From Lachnospiraceae bacterium (lineage in GTDB: Bacteria; Bacillota; Clostridia; Lachnospirales; Lachnospiraceae), in the NCBI GenBank assembly GCA_016287095.1, contig JAEEVK010000002.1, forward strand, positions 28,861-92,860: 64,000 bases of DNA, given 5' to 3'. The position numbers and the translations under genes were made by a program. This document shows, one piece after another, positions 9,078 to 18,991 of this stretch (within the stretch, counting starts at the first letter, position 1; every line of letters begins with the position of its first letter). The notes below the pieces were generated by a model. That model was not told the origin of the DNA and did not search any database. It saw only the letters and a list, made by a program, of their open reading frames with translations.

Positions 9078-11335
9078 GTGTATTAAATAAGGATTTATAT
9101 GCAGATATAATAATCGATATCTCGATAGAGTCTCTGGATAAGACGTTTCAGTACCGGATACCCGACAGTTTAAAGGACAGGGTGGTCGCAGGTACGAAGG
9201 TTAATATCCCTTTCGGAAAGGGTGACCGCAGGATTACCGGTTATGTGGTCAGTATCTCCGAAAGACCTAAGATTGATATATCCAAGATTAAAGATATAGA
9301 TTCGGTCTGTGAAAAACAGATCGGTATAGATGACAGGATGATATCCTTGGCCTTTTGGATGAGGGAACAGTTCGGTTCCACGGCCAATGAAGCTTTGAAA
9401 TGTGTTATCCCTGTTAAAAAGATCATAAAAAACAAGGTCGAAAGACAGATATTGCCTTTGGTTGATGTCTTAAGGCTGCAGGAAGAGCTTAAAAAGGCAG
9501 AAAAAAGACATGCAACCGCAAAGAAAAGGCTTTTGGAAGAGCTTATAGAAGAGTATGATCAGGGACTGAGATATGAGCTGGTAACCCAGAAACTGAATAT
9601 TGCGGTTACCACGATAAATGCTCTGGTAAAGGACGAAGTTATCAAAGTTGAAAGCAAGACCTCCTACCGTTCAAGCCTCGGAAAGGCTATTGACCGGAAA
9701 GAAGAAAAAAGCCGGACAGAGATAACATTGAATGATGAACAGAAAACTATCAGTGACAGTATAATTTCGGATTACAAGGCCGGCAGACGGGACAAATACC
9801 TGATACATGGTATCACCGGCAGCGGCAAGACCGAAGTATATATGTCGGTAATAGACGAGGTTATAGCCTCCGGAAAAAGCGTCATTATGCTTATCCCCGA
9901 AATATCGCTTACCTATCAGACGGTAAAGAGATTTTATAAACGTTTTGGGGACAGTATTTCGGTTATAAATTCGAGACTGAGTGCCGGAGAACGCTATGAT
10001 CAGTATCTGAGGGCTAAAAACGGAGAGACCAGGATAGTTATCGGTCCCAGATCGGCAGTGTTTACACCCTTTGATAATCTGGGGCTTATAATAATAGATG
10101 AGGAGCATGAAGGAAGCTATAAATCCGAACAGTCTCCGAAATACAGCACCAGAGATGTGGCATTCAGGCGTGCCGAGACGGAAGGAGCTTCCGTGATACT
10201 GGGATCTGCCACACCGTCACTTGAAAGCTACAGTGCTGCAAAGGCAGGCAGGATCAAGCTTTTTGAACTGACCAAGAGAGCCGGAGGAGCAGAGCTTCCC
10301 TGTGTCCATATAGTGGATCTGAGGGATGAGCTTAAGGCGAGAAATATGTCGATCTTTTCACGTAAGCTAAAAGCACTGATGATCGACAGACTGTCAAAAA
10401 ACGAACAGATAATGCTCTTTATAAACAGGAGAGGATTATCGGGCTTTGTTAACTGCAGAAGCTGCGGTTATGTTGTAAAATGCCCGCACTGCGATGTATC
10501 CCTTAACCTGCACAATAACGGAAAACTGATCTGTCATTATTGCGGATATGAACAGCCGGCAGTCACAACTTGTCCGTCATGCGGGTCTCCGTATATCAAA
10601 TCCTTTGGGACCGGTACACAGAAGGTTGAGGAAATGATAAATAAAACATTTCCGGGCGCACGGGTCCTTAGGATGGATGCCGATACCACCAGAAATAAGG
10701 ACAGTTACGATGAGATACTGTCTAAGTTTTCCAATCATGAAGCAGATATCCTGGTGGGTACGCAGATGATCGTAAAAGGCCACGACTTCCACAAGGTGAC
10801 ACTTGTAGGTATACTGCTTGCGGATATGTCGCTGTATACATCGGACTACAGGAGTGCGGAGGTAACCTATGAGCTTCTGTCACAGGCAGCAGGACGCGCC
10901 GGCAGGGGCGAAGCAAAGGGTGATGTTGTTATCCAGACTTATAATCCTGAGCATTATGCCATAACGACTTCGGCGGTACATGATTATAAAGGCTTTTATG
11001 ATGAAGAGATTTCATTCAGAAAGCTTATGAATTATCCTCCGTCCTGGAATATGCTGAAGATAATGGTAGCCTGTGGCGATGAAGGAGCACTTTTAAGAGA
11101 AACGGACAGGGTTAAGGCTGACATCGATAAGGAAATATCATTGCTGGGAGAGGAAGGCATAAAGGTATTCGGTCCGTCACCGGCAAATATTTATAAACTT
11201 AATGATGTATACAGGATGATTTTTTACATAAAATCAAGTGATTACAGAAAACTTGTGATCTTAAAAGATGAACTGGGCGAGAGACAGAGCGTTGAAAAAG
11301 CGGTCAGTCTGCAGTTTGATTTTAATCCGATTTAG
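9074..11335 (+). CDS. priA: primosomal protein N', replication restart helicase PriA
   Basis: Superfamily 2 helicase that reloads the replisome at stalled forks. 753 residues, with the N-terminal 3'-OH-binding domain (the FQYRIP and VNIPFGKG regions), Walker A GITGSGKTEVY, the DEEH box (IIDEEHEGSYK), and the zinc-binding insert with paired cysteines (CRSCGY, CPHCDVS, CHYCGY, CPSCGSPY). A late helicase motif reads QAAGRAGR. The ATG start overlaps the murE stop (ATGA), indicating translational coupling. priA-def-fmt-rsmB is a common Firmicute order. Confidence 0.97.
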   Translation: MSVLNKDLYADIIIDISIESLDKTFQYRIPDSLKDRVVAGTKVNIPFGKGDRRITGYVVSISERPKIDISKIKDIDSVCEKQIGIDDRMISLAFWMREQFGSTANEALKCVIPVKKIIKNKVERQILPLVDVLRLQEELKKAEKRHATAKKRLLEELIEEYDQGLRYELVTQKLNIAVTTINALVKDEVIKVESKTSYRSSLGKAIDRKEEKSRTEITLNDEQKTISDSIISDYKAGRRDKYLIHGITGSGKTEVYMSVIDEVIASGKSVIMLIPEISLTYQTVKRFYKRFGDSISVINSRLSAGERYDQYLRAKNGETRIVIGPRSAVFTPFDNLGLIIIDEEHEGSYKSEQSPKYSTRDVAFRRAETEGASVILGSATPSLESYSAAKAGRIKLFELTKRAGGAELPCVHIVDLRDELKARNMSIFSRKLKALMIDRLSKNEQIMLFINRRGLSGFVNCRSCGYVVKCPHCDVSLNLHNNGKLICHYCGYEQPAVTTCPSCGSPYIKSFGTGTQKVEEMINKTFPGARVLRMDADTTRNKDSYDEILSKFSNHEADILVGTQMIVKGHDFHKVTLVGILLADMSLYTSDYRSAEVTYELLSQAAGRAGRGEAKGDVVIQTYNPEHYAITTSAVHDYKGFYDEEISFRKLMNYPPSWNMLKIMVACGDEGALLRETDRVKADIDKEISLLGEEGIKVFGPSPANIYKLNDVYRMIFYIKSSDYRKLVILKDELGERQSVEKAVSLQFDFNPI

Positions 11336-11363
11336 AAGAATTATAACAGAAGGAGAATAGAAA

Positions 11364-11831
11364 ATGGCACTTAGGAATATCAGAACAGAAGGGGATCCCA
11401 TCCTGGGAAAGATCTCAAAACCTATCCTGGAGATGAGCGATAAGACAAAGCAGCTTATCGGAGATATGCTGGAGACCATGTATCATGCGAATGGTGTAGG
11501 TCTTGCAGCCGTACAGGTAGGAGTCCTTAAAAGAATAGTTGTGATCGATGTATCGGAGGACGGAAATGCTCCTATAATTCTGATCAATCCTGAGATCATA
11601 GATAAATCAGGTTCACAGACCGGTGATGAGGGATGCCTCAGCGTACCCGGAAAGAGTGGCCAGGTTACCAGAGCCATGAAGGTTAAGGTGAAGGCATTTA
11701 ATGAAAAGATGGAGCTCTTTGAACTTGAGGGCGAGGAGCTGCTGGCAAGGGCAATCCAGCATGAGGTTGACCATTTGGACGGAATATTGTATACTTCTAA
11801 GGTTGAGGGAAATCTGAGAACCGAGGAATAA
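11364..11831 (+). CDS. def: peptide deformylase
   Basis: Removes the formyl group from new proteins; a metal-dependent cytoplasmic enzyme. All three family motifs are intact: GVGLAAVQVG (usually GxGLAAxQ), EGCLSVPG with the metal-ligand Cys, and QHEVDHLDG with the HExxH metal site. 155 residues. ATG at 11364 after AGAAGGAGA. It stands directly before fmt, which adds the group def removes. Confidence 0.97.
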   Translation: MALRNIRTEGDPILGKISKPILEMSDKTKQLIGDMLETMYHANGVGLAAVQVGVLKRIVVIDVSEDGNAPIILINPEIIDKSGSQTGDEGCLSVPGKSGQVTRAMKVKVKAFNEKMELFELEGEELLARAIQHEVDHLDGILYTSKVEGNLRTEE

Positions 11832-11844
11832 GGAAAGGGATCAC

Positions 11845-12780
11845 ATGAAGATAGTTTTTATGGGAACGCCTGACATTGCGGGAGAGGTATTAAAGTGCCT
11901 GATCGATTCCCGTCATGAGATCCGGGCAGTGGTTACCCAGCCTGACAGGCCAAACCAGAGAGGAAACGGGATCAGTTATTCTCCCGTAAAGCAGATAGCT
12001 CTTGAGGCCGGTATACAGGTACTCCAGCCTGAAAAGGCATCAAGTGAGGATTTTGTCGGTATTCTGAAAGATATTAATCCGGATGTTATTGTAGTAGTTG
12101 CATTCGGACAGATACTCAGGAAAAACATTTTGGATCTGCCAAAATACGGCTGTATAAATGTGCATGGTTCTTTGCTTCCGAAATACAGGGGAGCATCACC
12201 TATACAGTGGGCGGTCATAAACGGGGATAAGGAAACCGGTGTCACTATTATGCACATGGATGCGGGGATAGATACCGGAGACATGATCCTCCAGGAAAAG
12301 ATCGAACTGGATGCGGATGAGACTGCAGGCAGCCTGTTTGACAGGATTGCCAAGATGTCAGGACCGGTGCTTTTAAAGGCACTCGATGAGATAGAGGCAG
12401 GTACTGCAGAGAGAATACCCCAGGATAACGAAAAGGCTACCTATGTAGGTATGCTGAAAAAGTCCATGGGTAAAATAAACTTTAACCATAGCTGTACAGA
12501 GATAGAGAGCCTTATCAGGGGACTTATACCCTGGCCGGGTGCATATACATTTGTTAACGGGAAAATGCTTAAACTCTGGAAGGTCTGTGTAAGCAGCCCG
12601 GAAGAGAAGATCGAGGCACTTCCCGGACAGATAAGGATAGTTGATAATGCCTTTTTTATAGGCACTGCCGACAGTCCGCTCCAGGTACTTGAGATGCAGC
12701 TTGAGGGCAAGAAAAGGATGCCCGCATCGGACTTTATAAGAGGTACGGCTATAACTGACGGAGCTTTCACGGAGATTTGA
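11845..12780 (+). CDS. fmt: methionyl-tRNA formyltransferase
   Basis: Formylates Met-tRNAi using 10-formyltetrahydrofolate. 311 residues. The N-terminal Rossmann-type catalytic domain includes the NVHGSLLPKYRGASPIQWA block carrying the catalytic Asn-His pair, with TGVTIMHMDAGIDTGD after it. The C-terminal OB-fold domain contains RGLIPWPGA. ATG at 11845 follows AAGGAAAGGG, thirteen bases after def. Its end is adjacent to rsmB. Confidence 0.97.
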   Translation: MKIVFMGTPDIAGEVLKCLIDSRHEIRAVVTQPDRPNQRGNGISYSPVKQIALEAGIQVLQPEKASSEDFVGILKDINPDVIVVVAFGQILRKNILDLPKYGCINVHGSLLPKYRGASPIQWAVINGDKETGVTIMHMDAGIDTGDMILQEKIELDADETAGSLFDRIAKMSGPVLLKALDEIEAGTAERIPQDNEKATYVGMLKKSMGKINFNHSCTEIESLIRGLIPWPGAYTFVNGKMLKLWKVCVSSPEEKIEALPGQIRIVDNAFFIGTADSPLQVLEMQLEGKKRMPASDFIRGTAITDGAFTEI

Positions 12781-12782
12781 TA

Positions 12783-14120
12783 TTGAACAGCAGAAATATA
12801 GCACTTGAAATCATCATAAGCATACTCGAAGAGAAAAAGCCGTTACACAGTATCCTGCTTACATCTTTAAACGGTATAGAGGACAAGCGTGAAAAGGCTT
12901 TTGTGGCACGACTTGTCAGAGGCTGCGTGGAAAGGGCATACAGTATAGACAGGGTTATCGACAGTGTTTCAAGCGTAAAAGTTAAAAAACAAAAGCCGGT
13001 AATAAGAAATATCTTGAGGAGCGGAGTATATCAGATACTTTTTATGGACTCTGTGACAGATTTTGCAGCCTGTGACGAATCGGTAAAGCTGGCCGGAAAG
13101 CGTGGCTTCAGGTCACTTCAGGGGTTTGTAAACGGAGTCTTAAGGAATATATGCAGGAATAAGGATAATTTCTTAAAAGATATAAGTGATGGAGCCTTAT
13201 CCATGCATTATTCGGTACCTGACTGGATAGTTGATGTTTTCTGTTCATCTTACGGAAAAGACAGGACTGAAAAGGCTTTTAACTATTTCCTCAGCGAAAA
13301 TGAAGTGTCTGTCAGGATCAATACATCAAAGATCTCACCGGCAGATTTTGAAAAGCGTATAGACGGATACCGGGCTGAAAAGAACAGATATCTGGATAAC
13401 TGCTACAGGTTATATGATTTTGGCAGCATTGAAGATATCCCTGAGTTTAAAGAAGGACTTTTTACAATACAGGATATGAGCTCGGCCCTGGTTGGACATA
13501 TATGTGATAATCTGTTTAAAGCAGGATCGGTCAAAGGTAAAAAAGCACTTGACCTGTGTGCCGCACCGGGCGGAAAAAGCCTTTACCTGGCCGATATAGG
13601 AATGGAGGTCACTTCGTGTGATATATCAGAAATGAAGCTTGACCTGATAAGGGAAAATGTTAACCGGTGCAGATTTGACAATATAGAATTAAAGCAGAAC
13701 GACGCTACGGTCTATAATACAGAGTTTGAAGGCAAATTCGATCTGGTGCTCTGTGACCTGCCGTGCTCGGGACTGGGTATAATAGGGAAAAAACCGGATA
13801 TAAAGTATAATATAACCCCTGAAAAGGTGGACGAGCTGGCCGGACTTCAGAAAAGTATCCTGAAAAACGCGGTAAAATATGTAAAGCCTGGAGGATACCT
13901 GATATACAGTACATGTACTGTGACTCCGAAGGAAAACACGGAAAATGTGAAATACCTTCTCAAACAATCGGGGATAGAAGCGTTACCTGTAAAAAAATAT
14001 CTCCCAGAAGGTATAGAAGCAAAACAAGAAGAGGATAATTTCATACAGATACTTCCCGGTGAATATGACAGTGACGGATTTTTTATTTCGCTGTACATAA
14101 ATACTTTGGGGACAAAGTGA
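12783..14120 (+). CDS. rsmB: 16S rRNA (cytosine-967-C5)-methyltransferase RsmB
   Basis: SAM-dependent rRNA methyltransferase. It has an N-terminal NusB-like domain (about residues 1-145), then the SAM-binding LDLCAAPGGKS segment, CDLPCSGLG with one catalytic cysteine and YSTCTVTPKEN with the other. Start choice: TTG at 12783 has GGAG at 12771-12774 at good spacing. An in-frame TTG at 12777 overlaps the fmt stop but is too close to that site. About 445 residues, normal for RsmB. It lies in the same operon as def and fmt. Confidence 0.95.
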   Translation: MNSRNIALEIIISILEEKKPLHSILLTSLNGIEDKREKAFVARLVRGCVERAYSIDRVIDSVSSVKVKKQKPVIRNILRSGVYQILFMDSVTDFAACDESVKLAGKRGFRSLQGFVNGVLRNICRNKDNFLKDISDGALSMHYSVPDWIVDVFCSSYGKDRTEKAFNYFLSENEVSVRINTSKISPADFEKRIDGYRAEKNRYLDNCYRLYDFGSIEDIPEFKEGLFTIQDMSSALVGHICDNLFKAGSVKGKKALDLCAAPGGKSLYLADIGMEVTSCDISEMKLDLIRENVNRCRFDNIELKQNDATVYNTEFEGKFDLVLCDLPCSGLGIIGKKPDIKYNITPEKVDELAGLQKSILKNAVKYVKPGGYLIYSTCTVTPKENTENVKYLLKQSGIEALPVKKYLPEGIEAKQEEDNFIQILPGEYDSDGFFISLYINTLGTK

Positions 14121-14164
14121 TGATCTGTATTTTGAATAAGGTTTGATTAAAGCAGGAGCGAAAG

Positions 14165-15235
14165 ATGGAGAGGAAGCCGGATTTAAGGTCTTTGAGCCTG
14201 AGCGAGCTTAAAGATGAGATAGGACATATGGGAGAAAAAAGCTTTCATGCTGTCCAGATTTATGAATGGCTTCACAAAAAGCAGGCACAGTCTGTGGACG
14301 AGATGACCAATCTTTCTGCCGCATTGAGAGAAAAGCTCAAAAACTCGTATGACCTGTATAATTTGACCGAAGTAAAGGCGTTGGAGGACTGCGAGGACGG
14401 CACGTTTAAGTATTTGTTTGCTACCGGTGACGAAAATGTAATAGAAAGTGTTTTCATGAGCTATGAACACGGATATTCGGTATGCATATCCTCCCAGGTA
14501 GGCTGCAGGATGGGCTGCAGTTTCTGTGCTTCTACCATAGGCGGCAAGGTCAGGGATCTGACTGCTGGAGAAATGCTTGAACAGGTCTACATGATGCAGA
14601 AACTCCAGAACAAAAGAATTTCCAATGTAGTGGTTATGGGCAGCGGTGAGCCGTTTGATAATTTCGATAATTTCGTAAGGTTCTATGAGATGCTTACGGA
14701 TAAGGACGGACTTAACATCAGCGGAAGGAATATCACGGTATCCACATGCGGTATAATAGATAAGATACGGGAGCTGGCCGATAAGAAATATGCCCTGACT
14801 CTGGCTATTTCGCTTCATGCACCCAATGATGAATTAAGACGCAGGATAATGCCCTCGGCAAACAAATATAATATAGAAGGTATTATATCGGCCTGTGATT
14901 ACTTTTTTGAACAGACGGGCAGGCGGATAACATTTGAATACAGCCTGATGTCCGGGATAAATGACTCGGAAAGCTGTGCAAATGAGCTCGGCAGACTGCT
15001 TTCGGGCAGAAACTGCCACGTTAATCTGATCCCCGTAAACCCTGTTAAGGAGCGGGATTACAGGCGCAGCGGGGAGAAGGATATAGCAAGATTTAAAAAA
15101 ATACTTGAAAAAAACAAATTAAATGTTACTATTAGAAGAGGATTAGGTAAAAATATCGATGCTGCATGTGGGCAGCTGAGACGTAGTTATATGACGAACG
15201 GAGGTGAAAAGGGTGCAGGCGGCAGCAAGGACTGA
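14165..15235 (+). CDS. rlmN: dual-specificity 23S rRNA/tRNA adenine-C2 methyltransferase RlmN
   Basis: Radical SAM enzyme methylating A2503 of 23S rRNA and A37 of some tRNAs. The cluster-binding cysteines C114, C118 and C121 are in CRMGCSFC. The GSGEPFDN motif follows, and the C-terminal AACGQLR carries the methyl-carrier cysteine. 356 residues. ATG at 14165 with GCAGGAGCG upstream. The 3' end overlaps the phosphatase gene by 23 bases, typical of the rsmB-rlmN-stp-prkC cluster of Firmicutes. Confidence 0.97.
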   Translation: MERKPDLRSLSLSELKDEIGHMGEKSFHAVQIYEWLHKKQAQSVDEMTNLSAALREKLKNSYDLYNLTEVKALEDCEDGTFKYLFATGDENVIESVFMSYEHGYSVCISSQVGCRMGCSFCASTIGGKVRDLTAGEMLEQVYMMQKLQNKRISNVVVMGSGEPFDNFDNFVRFYEMLTDKDGLNISGRNITVSTCGIIDKIRELADKKYALTLAISLHAPNDELRRRIMPSANKYNIEGIISACDYFFEQTGRRITFEYSLMSGINDSESCANELGRLLSGRNCHVNLIPVNPVKERDYRRSGEKDIARFKKILEKNKLNVTIRRGLGKNIDAACGQLRRSYMTNGGEKGAGGSKD

Positions 15236-15950
15236 TGTCGGGATAATGAGACAGATGAATCAGGATTATTGTTATGCCAATACGGAGAGTGAAGGTCTGC
15301 TTCCGAATCTGTTTATCGTAGCTGACGGTATGGGTGGACACAATGCCGGAGATTTTGCTTCGCGTTTTTGCGTTGAGAAATTTGTGGAGTTGGTAAGAAG
15401 TGCCGGCAAGGGTGTCATAAGCAAGCTGAGTTTCCTGGAGAATGCCATCAGGGAAACAAATGAACAGCTGATAATAAAGGCTACAGATAATCCGGAACTT
15501 GAAGGTATGGGTACAACTTTTGTGGCAGCGACCATTTCTGAAAACAATGAAATGGATGTTTTAAATATTGGTGACAGCAGGCTTTACCTTATTGACTCGA
15601 CCATTCGTCAGATTACCGAGGATCATTCCCTGGTTATGGAGATGGTCAAGAATGGTGAGATAAAGAAGGAGGAAGCAAGATTCCATCCTAAGAAGAATGT
15701 GGTAACGCGTGCTATCAGCGCCATAGGGATAGTGATACCCGATATGTTCAGGGTACCGGTGAAAAAGGGAGATATCATACTTCTGTGTTCGGACGGTTTA
15801 TCAAATATGGTTGCAGATAATGAAATATATGATATAATCAATGAAAACAGAGATGATCTTGCCTTAAGTGCAGATATTCTGATAGACCATGCAAATAAGA
15901 ACGGCGGCAAGGATAATATCACGGTAGTACTGATCAAAATTGAGGACTAA
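15213..15950 (+). CDS. stp: PP2C-type serine/threonine phosphatase (PrpC/Stp)
   Basis: Mn-dependent phosphatase that reverses PrkC-type phosphorylation. PPM motifs: NQDYC, VADGMGGHNAGD with metal-binding Asp-Gly, GMGTTFV, NIGDSRLYL, CSDGLSNM and GGKDNITVV. I place the start at GTG 15213, seven to eight bases after GGAGG at 15200-15204. An in-frame GTG at 15204 is inside that site. About 245 residues. It is coupled with the kinase gene 21 bases downstream, the expected partner. Confidence 0.96.
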   Translation: MQAAARTDVGIMRQMNQDYCYANTESEGLLPNLFIVADGMGGHNAGDFASRFCVEKFVELVRSAGKGVISKLSFLENAIRETNEQLIIKATDNPELEGMGTTFVAATISENNEMDVLNIGDSRLYLIDSTIRQITEDHSLVMEMVKNGEIKKEEARFHPKKNVVTRAISAIGIVIPDMFRVPVKKGDIILLCSDGLSNMVADNEIYDIINENRDDLALSADILIDHANKNGGKDNITVVLIKIED

Positions 15951-15971
15951 AGGTTATTAAGAGGAAGAAAA

Positions 15972-18017
15972 ATGATTAAAACAGGAATGTACATCAGTGA
16001 CAGGTATGAAATAATCGACAAGGTCGGTTCAGGCGGAATGGCAGATGTTTATAAGGCTCTGTGCCATAGGCTTAACCGCTATGTAGCTATAAAGATACTT
16101 AAGCCTGAGTATTCTACAGATGCCAGTTTTGTGCAGAAGTTCAGAGCTGAAGCGCAGTCGGTAGCCGGACTTTCCCATCCCAATATCGTAAGTGTATACG
16201 ATGTAGGAGAGGATGACGGACTCTATTATATCGTTATGGAGCTCGTTGAAGGCATCACCTTAAAGCGTTTTATCGAAAAGAGAAAGAAACTGGATGTAAA
16301 AGAGGCAGTGGGTATAGCCATACAGATAGCAATGGGTATGGAAGCTGCTCATACTCATCATATCATCCACAGGGATATCAAGCCTCAGAATATCATTATT
16401 TCACGTGAGGGAAAAGTTAAGGTTGCCGATTTCGGTATAGCAAAGGCTGCAACCTCAAATACCATTTCTCAGAATGCGATAGGTTCTGTTCATTACCTTT
16501 CACCCGAGCAGGCCAGAGGCGGATACAGTGACGAACGAAGCGATATCTATTCGCTGGGTGTTACACTGTATGAGATGCTTTCGGGTCAGGTGCCTTTTGC
16601 GGGTGATAACTCCGTATCGGTAGCACTGCTCCATATTCAGAGTGAAGCAGTACCTGTAAGAGAGCTCAATGCTGAGGTTCCGTTAAGTGTTGACAAGATC
16701 ATTCAGAAATGTATGCAGAAAAAGCCTGAAAGACGTTATCAGTCAGCAGGCGAGCTTATAGTAGATTTAAAGCGTTCGGTACTTAATCCGGAAGGTGATT
16801 ATGTAAATATTCCTTCGAATGCCATAGTTACATCTTCACCTACAAGAAGTATCACCGAAGAAGAACTGGATACCATAAAGAAAACTGCCGCAAAGGGACC
16901 TGAGAGACAGGTTACCTACAGTGACAGAAAGACCAGGAAAAAGGTTAAGAGGGAAAAGGAAGAGCTTGATACTATGGATTCCGGACTTGAAAAGGTCCTG
17001 ACCGTAGTCAGCGTGCTTGCGGCTTTAGCACTTTTGGTATTTATTTTCTGGATCGCAAAGAAAATATTCTTTACCGAGGATGCCCCGAGCCCGATCGATC
17101 TGATCAATAATGTAGCAAGTACAGGTGATCCCAATACTCCCACTCCCACCAAAGAGGAGAATCAGACACCATTCAATATAAAGGTACCTGATGAGTCAAC
17201 ACCTACACCTACCCCTACATCTGCTGAATCTGTACTTGTTTCGGTACCCGGTGTAGTAGGACTTACGGTTGAAGATGCAGAGAAGACTTTAAAGGCAGCT
17301 TCTCCCGATTTCCAGATAAAGTGGACTGATGAGGATTATTCCGATGAGGTGGAAGAGGGTAAGATTGCTGCACAGTATCCCATGAAGGATGCTACAGTTG
17401 TTGCCAACTCCGTGATCAACCTGACCTTAAGCTGCGGACCTGAGATGAAGCCTTTAAAGAACGTAAACGGTTATGAGGCAAAGGCTGCTATAGAGATGCT
17501 TGAACTGCTGGGCTATCAGGCAGGCAGTGTTGAGGATTACAGTGATTCCGTACCTGTAGGCTGTGTTATTTATACCGAGCCCGAAGGAGGTACACAGCTG
17601 CCTAAGGATTCAGTGGTTATACTGCATGTAAGCATAGGACGTGAGATAAAGGAAGTTGAATGTCCGAGCTTAGTAGGAAAGAAACAGGCAAGAGCAGAAA
17701 AGATGCTTACAAATGCAAATCTTGAGATCGGTGATATTGATTTTGAATACAGCGATGCATTTGACGCAGGCATAGTTATCAGTCAGGATGTCGAAGAGGG
17801 TACTTATATTGAGGAAGGTACTTCGGTAAGTTTTGTAGTAAGTCTCGGAACTGAACCTACTCCTACTCCCGAGGATAAAGGCAATAACGGAGATGGAAAT
17901 GACGACGGAAACAATAATCAGGAAGACGATGAAGACGGAAATTACACTCCCGATCCTATAGATGAGTCCGCTGATAACGATCCTGAAGATCCGGAAAACG
18001 GCGGATCAGACGATTAA
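15972..18017 (+). CDS. prkC: PASTA-domain serine/threonine kinase (PrkC/Stk)
   Basis: Membrane Hanks-type kinase sensing muropeptides or lipid II through its outer PASTA domains. The kinase domain is at residues 12-270: glycine loop GSGGMADVY, catalytic K41, HRD at 133-135, DFG at 153-155 and the GSVHYLSPEQA activation region. A basic juxtamembrane stretch is followed by one membrane span at 342-366. A Thr/Pro-rich stalk (TPTPTPT) leads to three PASTA repeats (about 422-493, 494-558, 559-628). The final 50 residues are Asp/Asn/Glu-rich, an unusual outer tail of unknown role. ATG at 15972 with AAGAGGAAG upstream. Confidence 0.97.
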   Translation: MIKTGMYISDRYEIIDKVGSGGMADVYKALCHRLNRYVAIKILKPEYSTDASFVQKFRAEAQSVAGLSHPNIVSVYDVGEDDGLYYIVMELVEGITLKRFIEKRKKLDVKEAVGIAIQIAMGMEAAHTHHIIHRDIKPQNIIISREGKVKVADFGIAKAATSNTISQNAIGSVHYLSPEQARGGYSDERSDIYSLGVTLYEMLSGQVPFAGDNSVSVALLHIQSEAVPVRELNAEVPLSVDKIIQKCMQKKPERRYQSAGELIVDLKRSVLNPEGDYVNIPSNAIVTSSPTRSITEEELDTIKKTAAKGPERQVTYSDRKTRKKVKREKEELDTMDSGLEKVLTVVSVLAALALLVFIFWIAKKIFFTEDAPSPIDLINNVASTGDPNTPTPTKEENQTPFNIKVPDESTPTPTPTSAESVLVSVPGVVGLTVEDAEKTLKAASPDFQIKWTDEDYSDEVEEGKIAAQYPMKDATVVANSVINLTLSCGPEMKPLKNVNGYEAKAAIEMLELLGYQAGSVEDYSDSVPVGCVIYTEPEGGTQLPKDSVVILHVSIGREIKEVECPSLVGKKQARAEKMLTNANLEIGDIDFEYSDAFDAGIVISQDVEEGTYIEEGTSVSFVVSLGTEPTPTPEDKGNNGDGNDDGNNNQEDDEDGNYTPDPIDESADNDPEDPENGGSDD

Positions 18018-18094
18018 AATTTTCAAAGTAATAGACAATATGGAAGAGCTGTCTTTTATTAGTGACAGCCCTTTCCCTTTTAGAGAGATGTTAA

Positions 18095-18967
18095 ATGACA
18101 GGTAAGATAATAAAAGGAGTAGCCGGGGATTATACGGTTATAACCCCGGATGACAAAAGGTATATCTGCAGGGCAAAGGGGATTTTTAGAAAAAACAAGA
18201 TTACCCCTCTGATAGGTGATAATGTCGATTTTGAGATTTTAAGCGAGACGGAAGGAAATGTCTTGAAAGTTCTTCCTCGTAAGAATTCTCTGATCAGGCC
18301 TGCCTGTGCAAATGTTGACCAGGTGCTCCTGGTGTTTGCGGCAACATCTCCCGAACCCAATTTTAACCTGCTTGACAGATTCCTGATAATGATGCAGAAG
18401 CAGTCGGTTTCAGCAGTGCTCTGTTTCAATAAAAAGGATATCGCAGACGATATGAGGCTGAAAATACTGGCCGAGAATTACGAATCGTCAGGAGTAAAGG
18501 TTATATTTATTAGTGTTCTGAATAATGAAGGGATAGAGGAAATAAGAGAAGTATTAGAGGGTAAGACAACTATCCTGGCGGGTCCCTCCGGAGTGGGAAA
18601 ATCGTCCATGATGAACCTGCTGGCTCCCGATGCCGGCTTTGAAGTCGGTGCTCTCAGTGAGAGGATAGGCAGAGGAAAACAGACTACCAGGCATACAGAG
18701 CTGGTGGAACTGAAAAACGGTACATACCTTTGTGATTCGCCCGGTTTTAGCTCTATATATCTTGAAGGCATAGATTACAAGGAGCTGAAAAACTACTTCC
18801 CTGAATTTGAACCCTATCATGATAAATGCAGGTTCCTTTCCTGCAATCATATATCTGAGCCCGACTGTGCGGTAAAGGAAGCCGTGGCAGAGGGAAGGGT
18901 AAGCAAAGTCAGGTATGAGAATTACTGTGTTTTATTTGATGAGTTAAAAAACAAGCATAAGTTCTGA
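18095..18967 (+). CDS. rsgA: ribosome small subunit-dependent GTPase A (RsgA/YloQ)
   Basis: Circularly permuted GTPase for late 30S maturation. The permuted order is visible: the NKKD specificity motif (residues 112-115) precedes Walker A GPSGVGKS (163-170). An N-terminal OB fold lies before it, and the C-terminal zinc knuckle has the C...CNH...C pattern (DKCRFLSCNHISEPDC). 290 residues. ATG at 18095 has AGAGAG nearby; the 77-base spacer after prkC has a weak GCTGTC/GACAGC hairpin. Same cluster as prkC and rpe. Confidence 0.97.
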   Translation: MTGKIIKGVAGDYTVITPDDKRYICRAKGIFRKNKITPLIGDNVDFEILSETEGNVLKVLPRKNSLIRPACANVDQVLLVFAATSPEPNFNLLDRFLIMMQKQSVSAVLCFNKKDIADDMRLKILAENYESSGVKVIFISVLNNEGIEEIREVLEGKTTILAGPSGVGKSSMMNLLAPDAGFEVGALSERIGRGKQTTRHTELVELKNGTYLCDSPGFSSIYLEGIDYKELKNYFPEFEPYHDKCRFLSCNHISEPDCAVKEAVAEGRVSKVRYENYCVLFDELKNKHKF

Positions 18968-18991
18968 GATTATTACGAAAGGAATGCTACT

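Noticed and set aside
14183..14818. 211-residue - strand frame within rlmN
   Set aside because: It opposes the radical SAM motif of rlmN and shows no family features.
18048..18069. GCTGTC/GACAGC hairpin between prkC and rsgA as a terminator
   Set aside because: Only six pairs and a mixed CT-rich tail; rsgA has no separate promoter that I can see.
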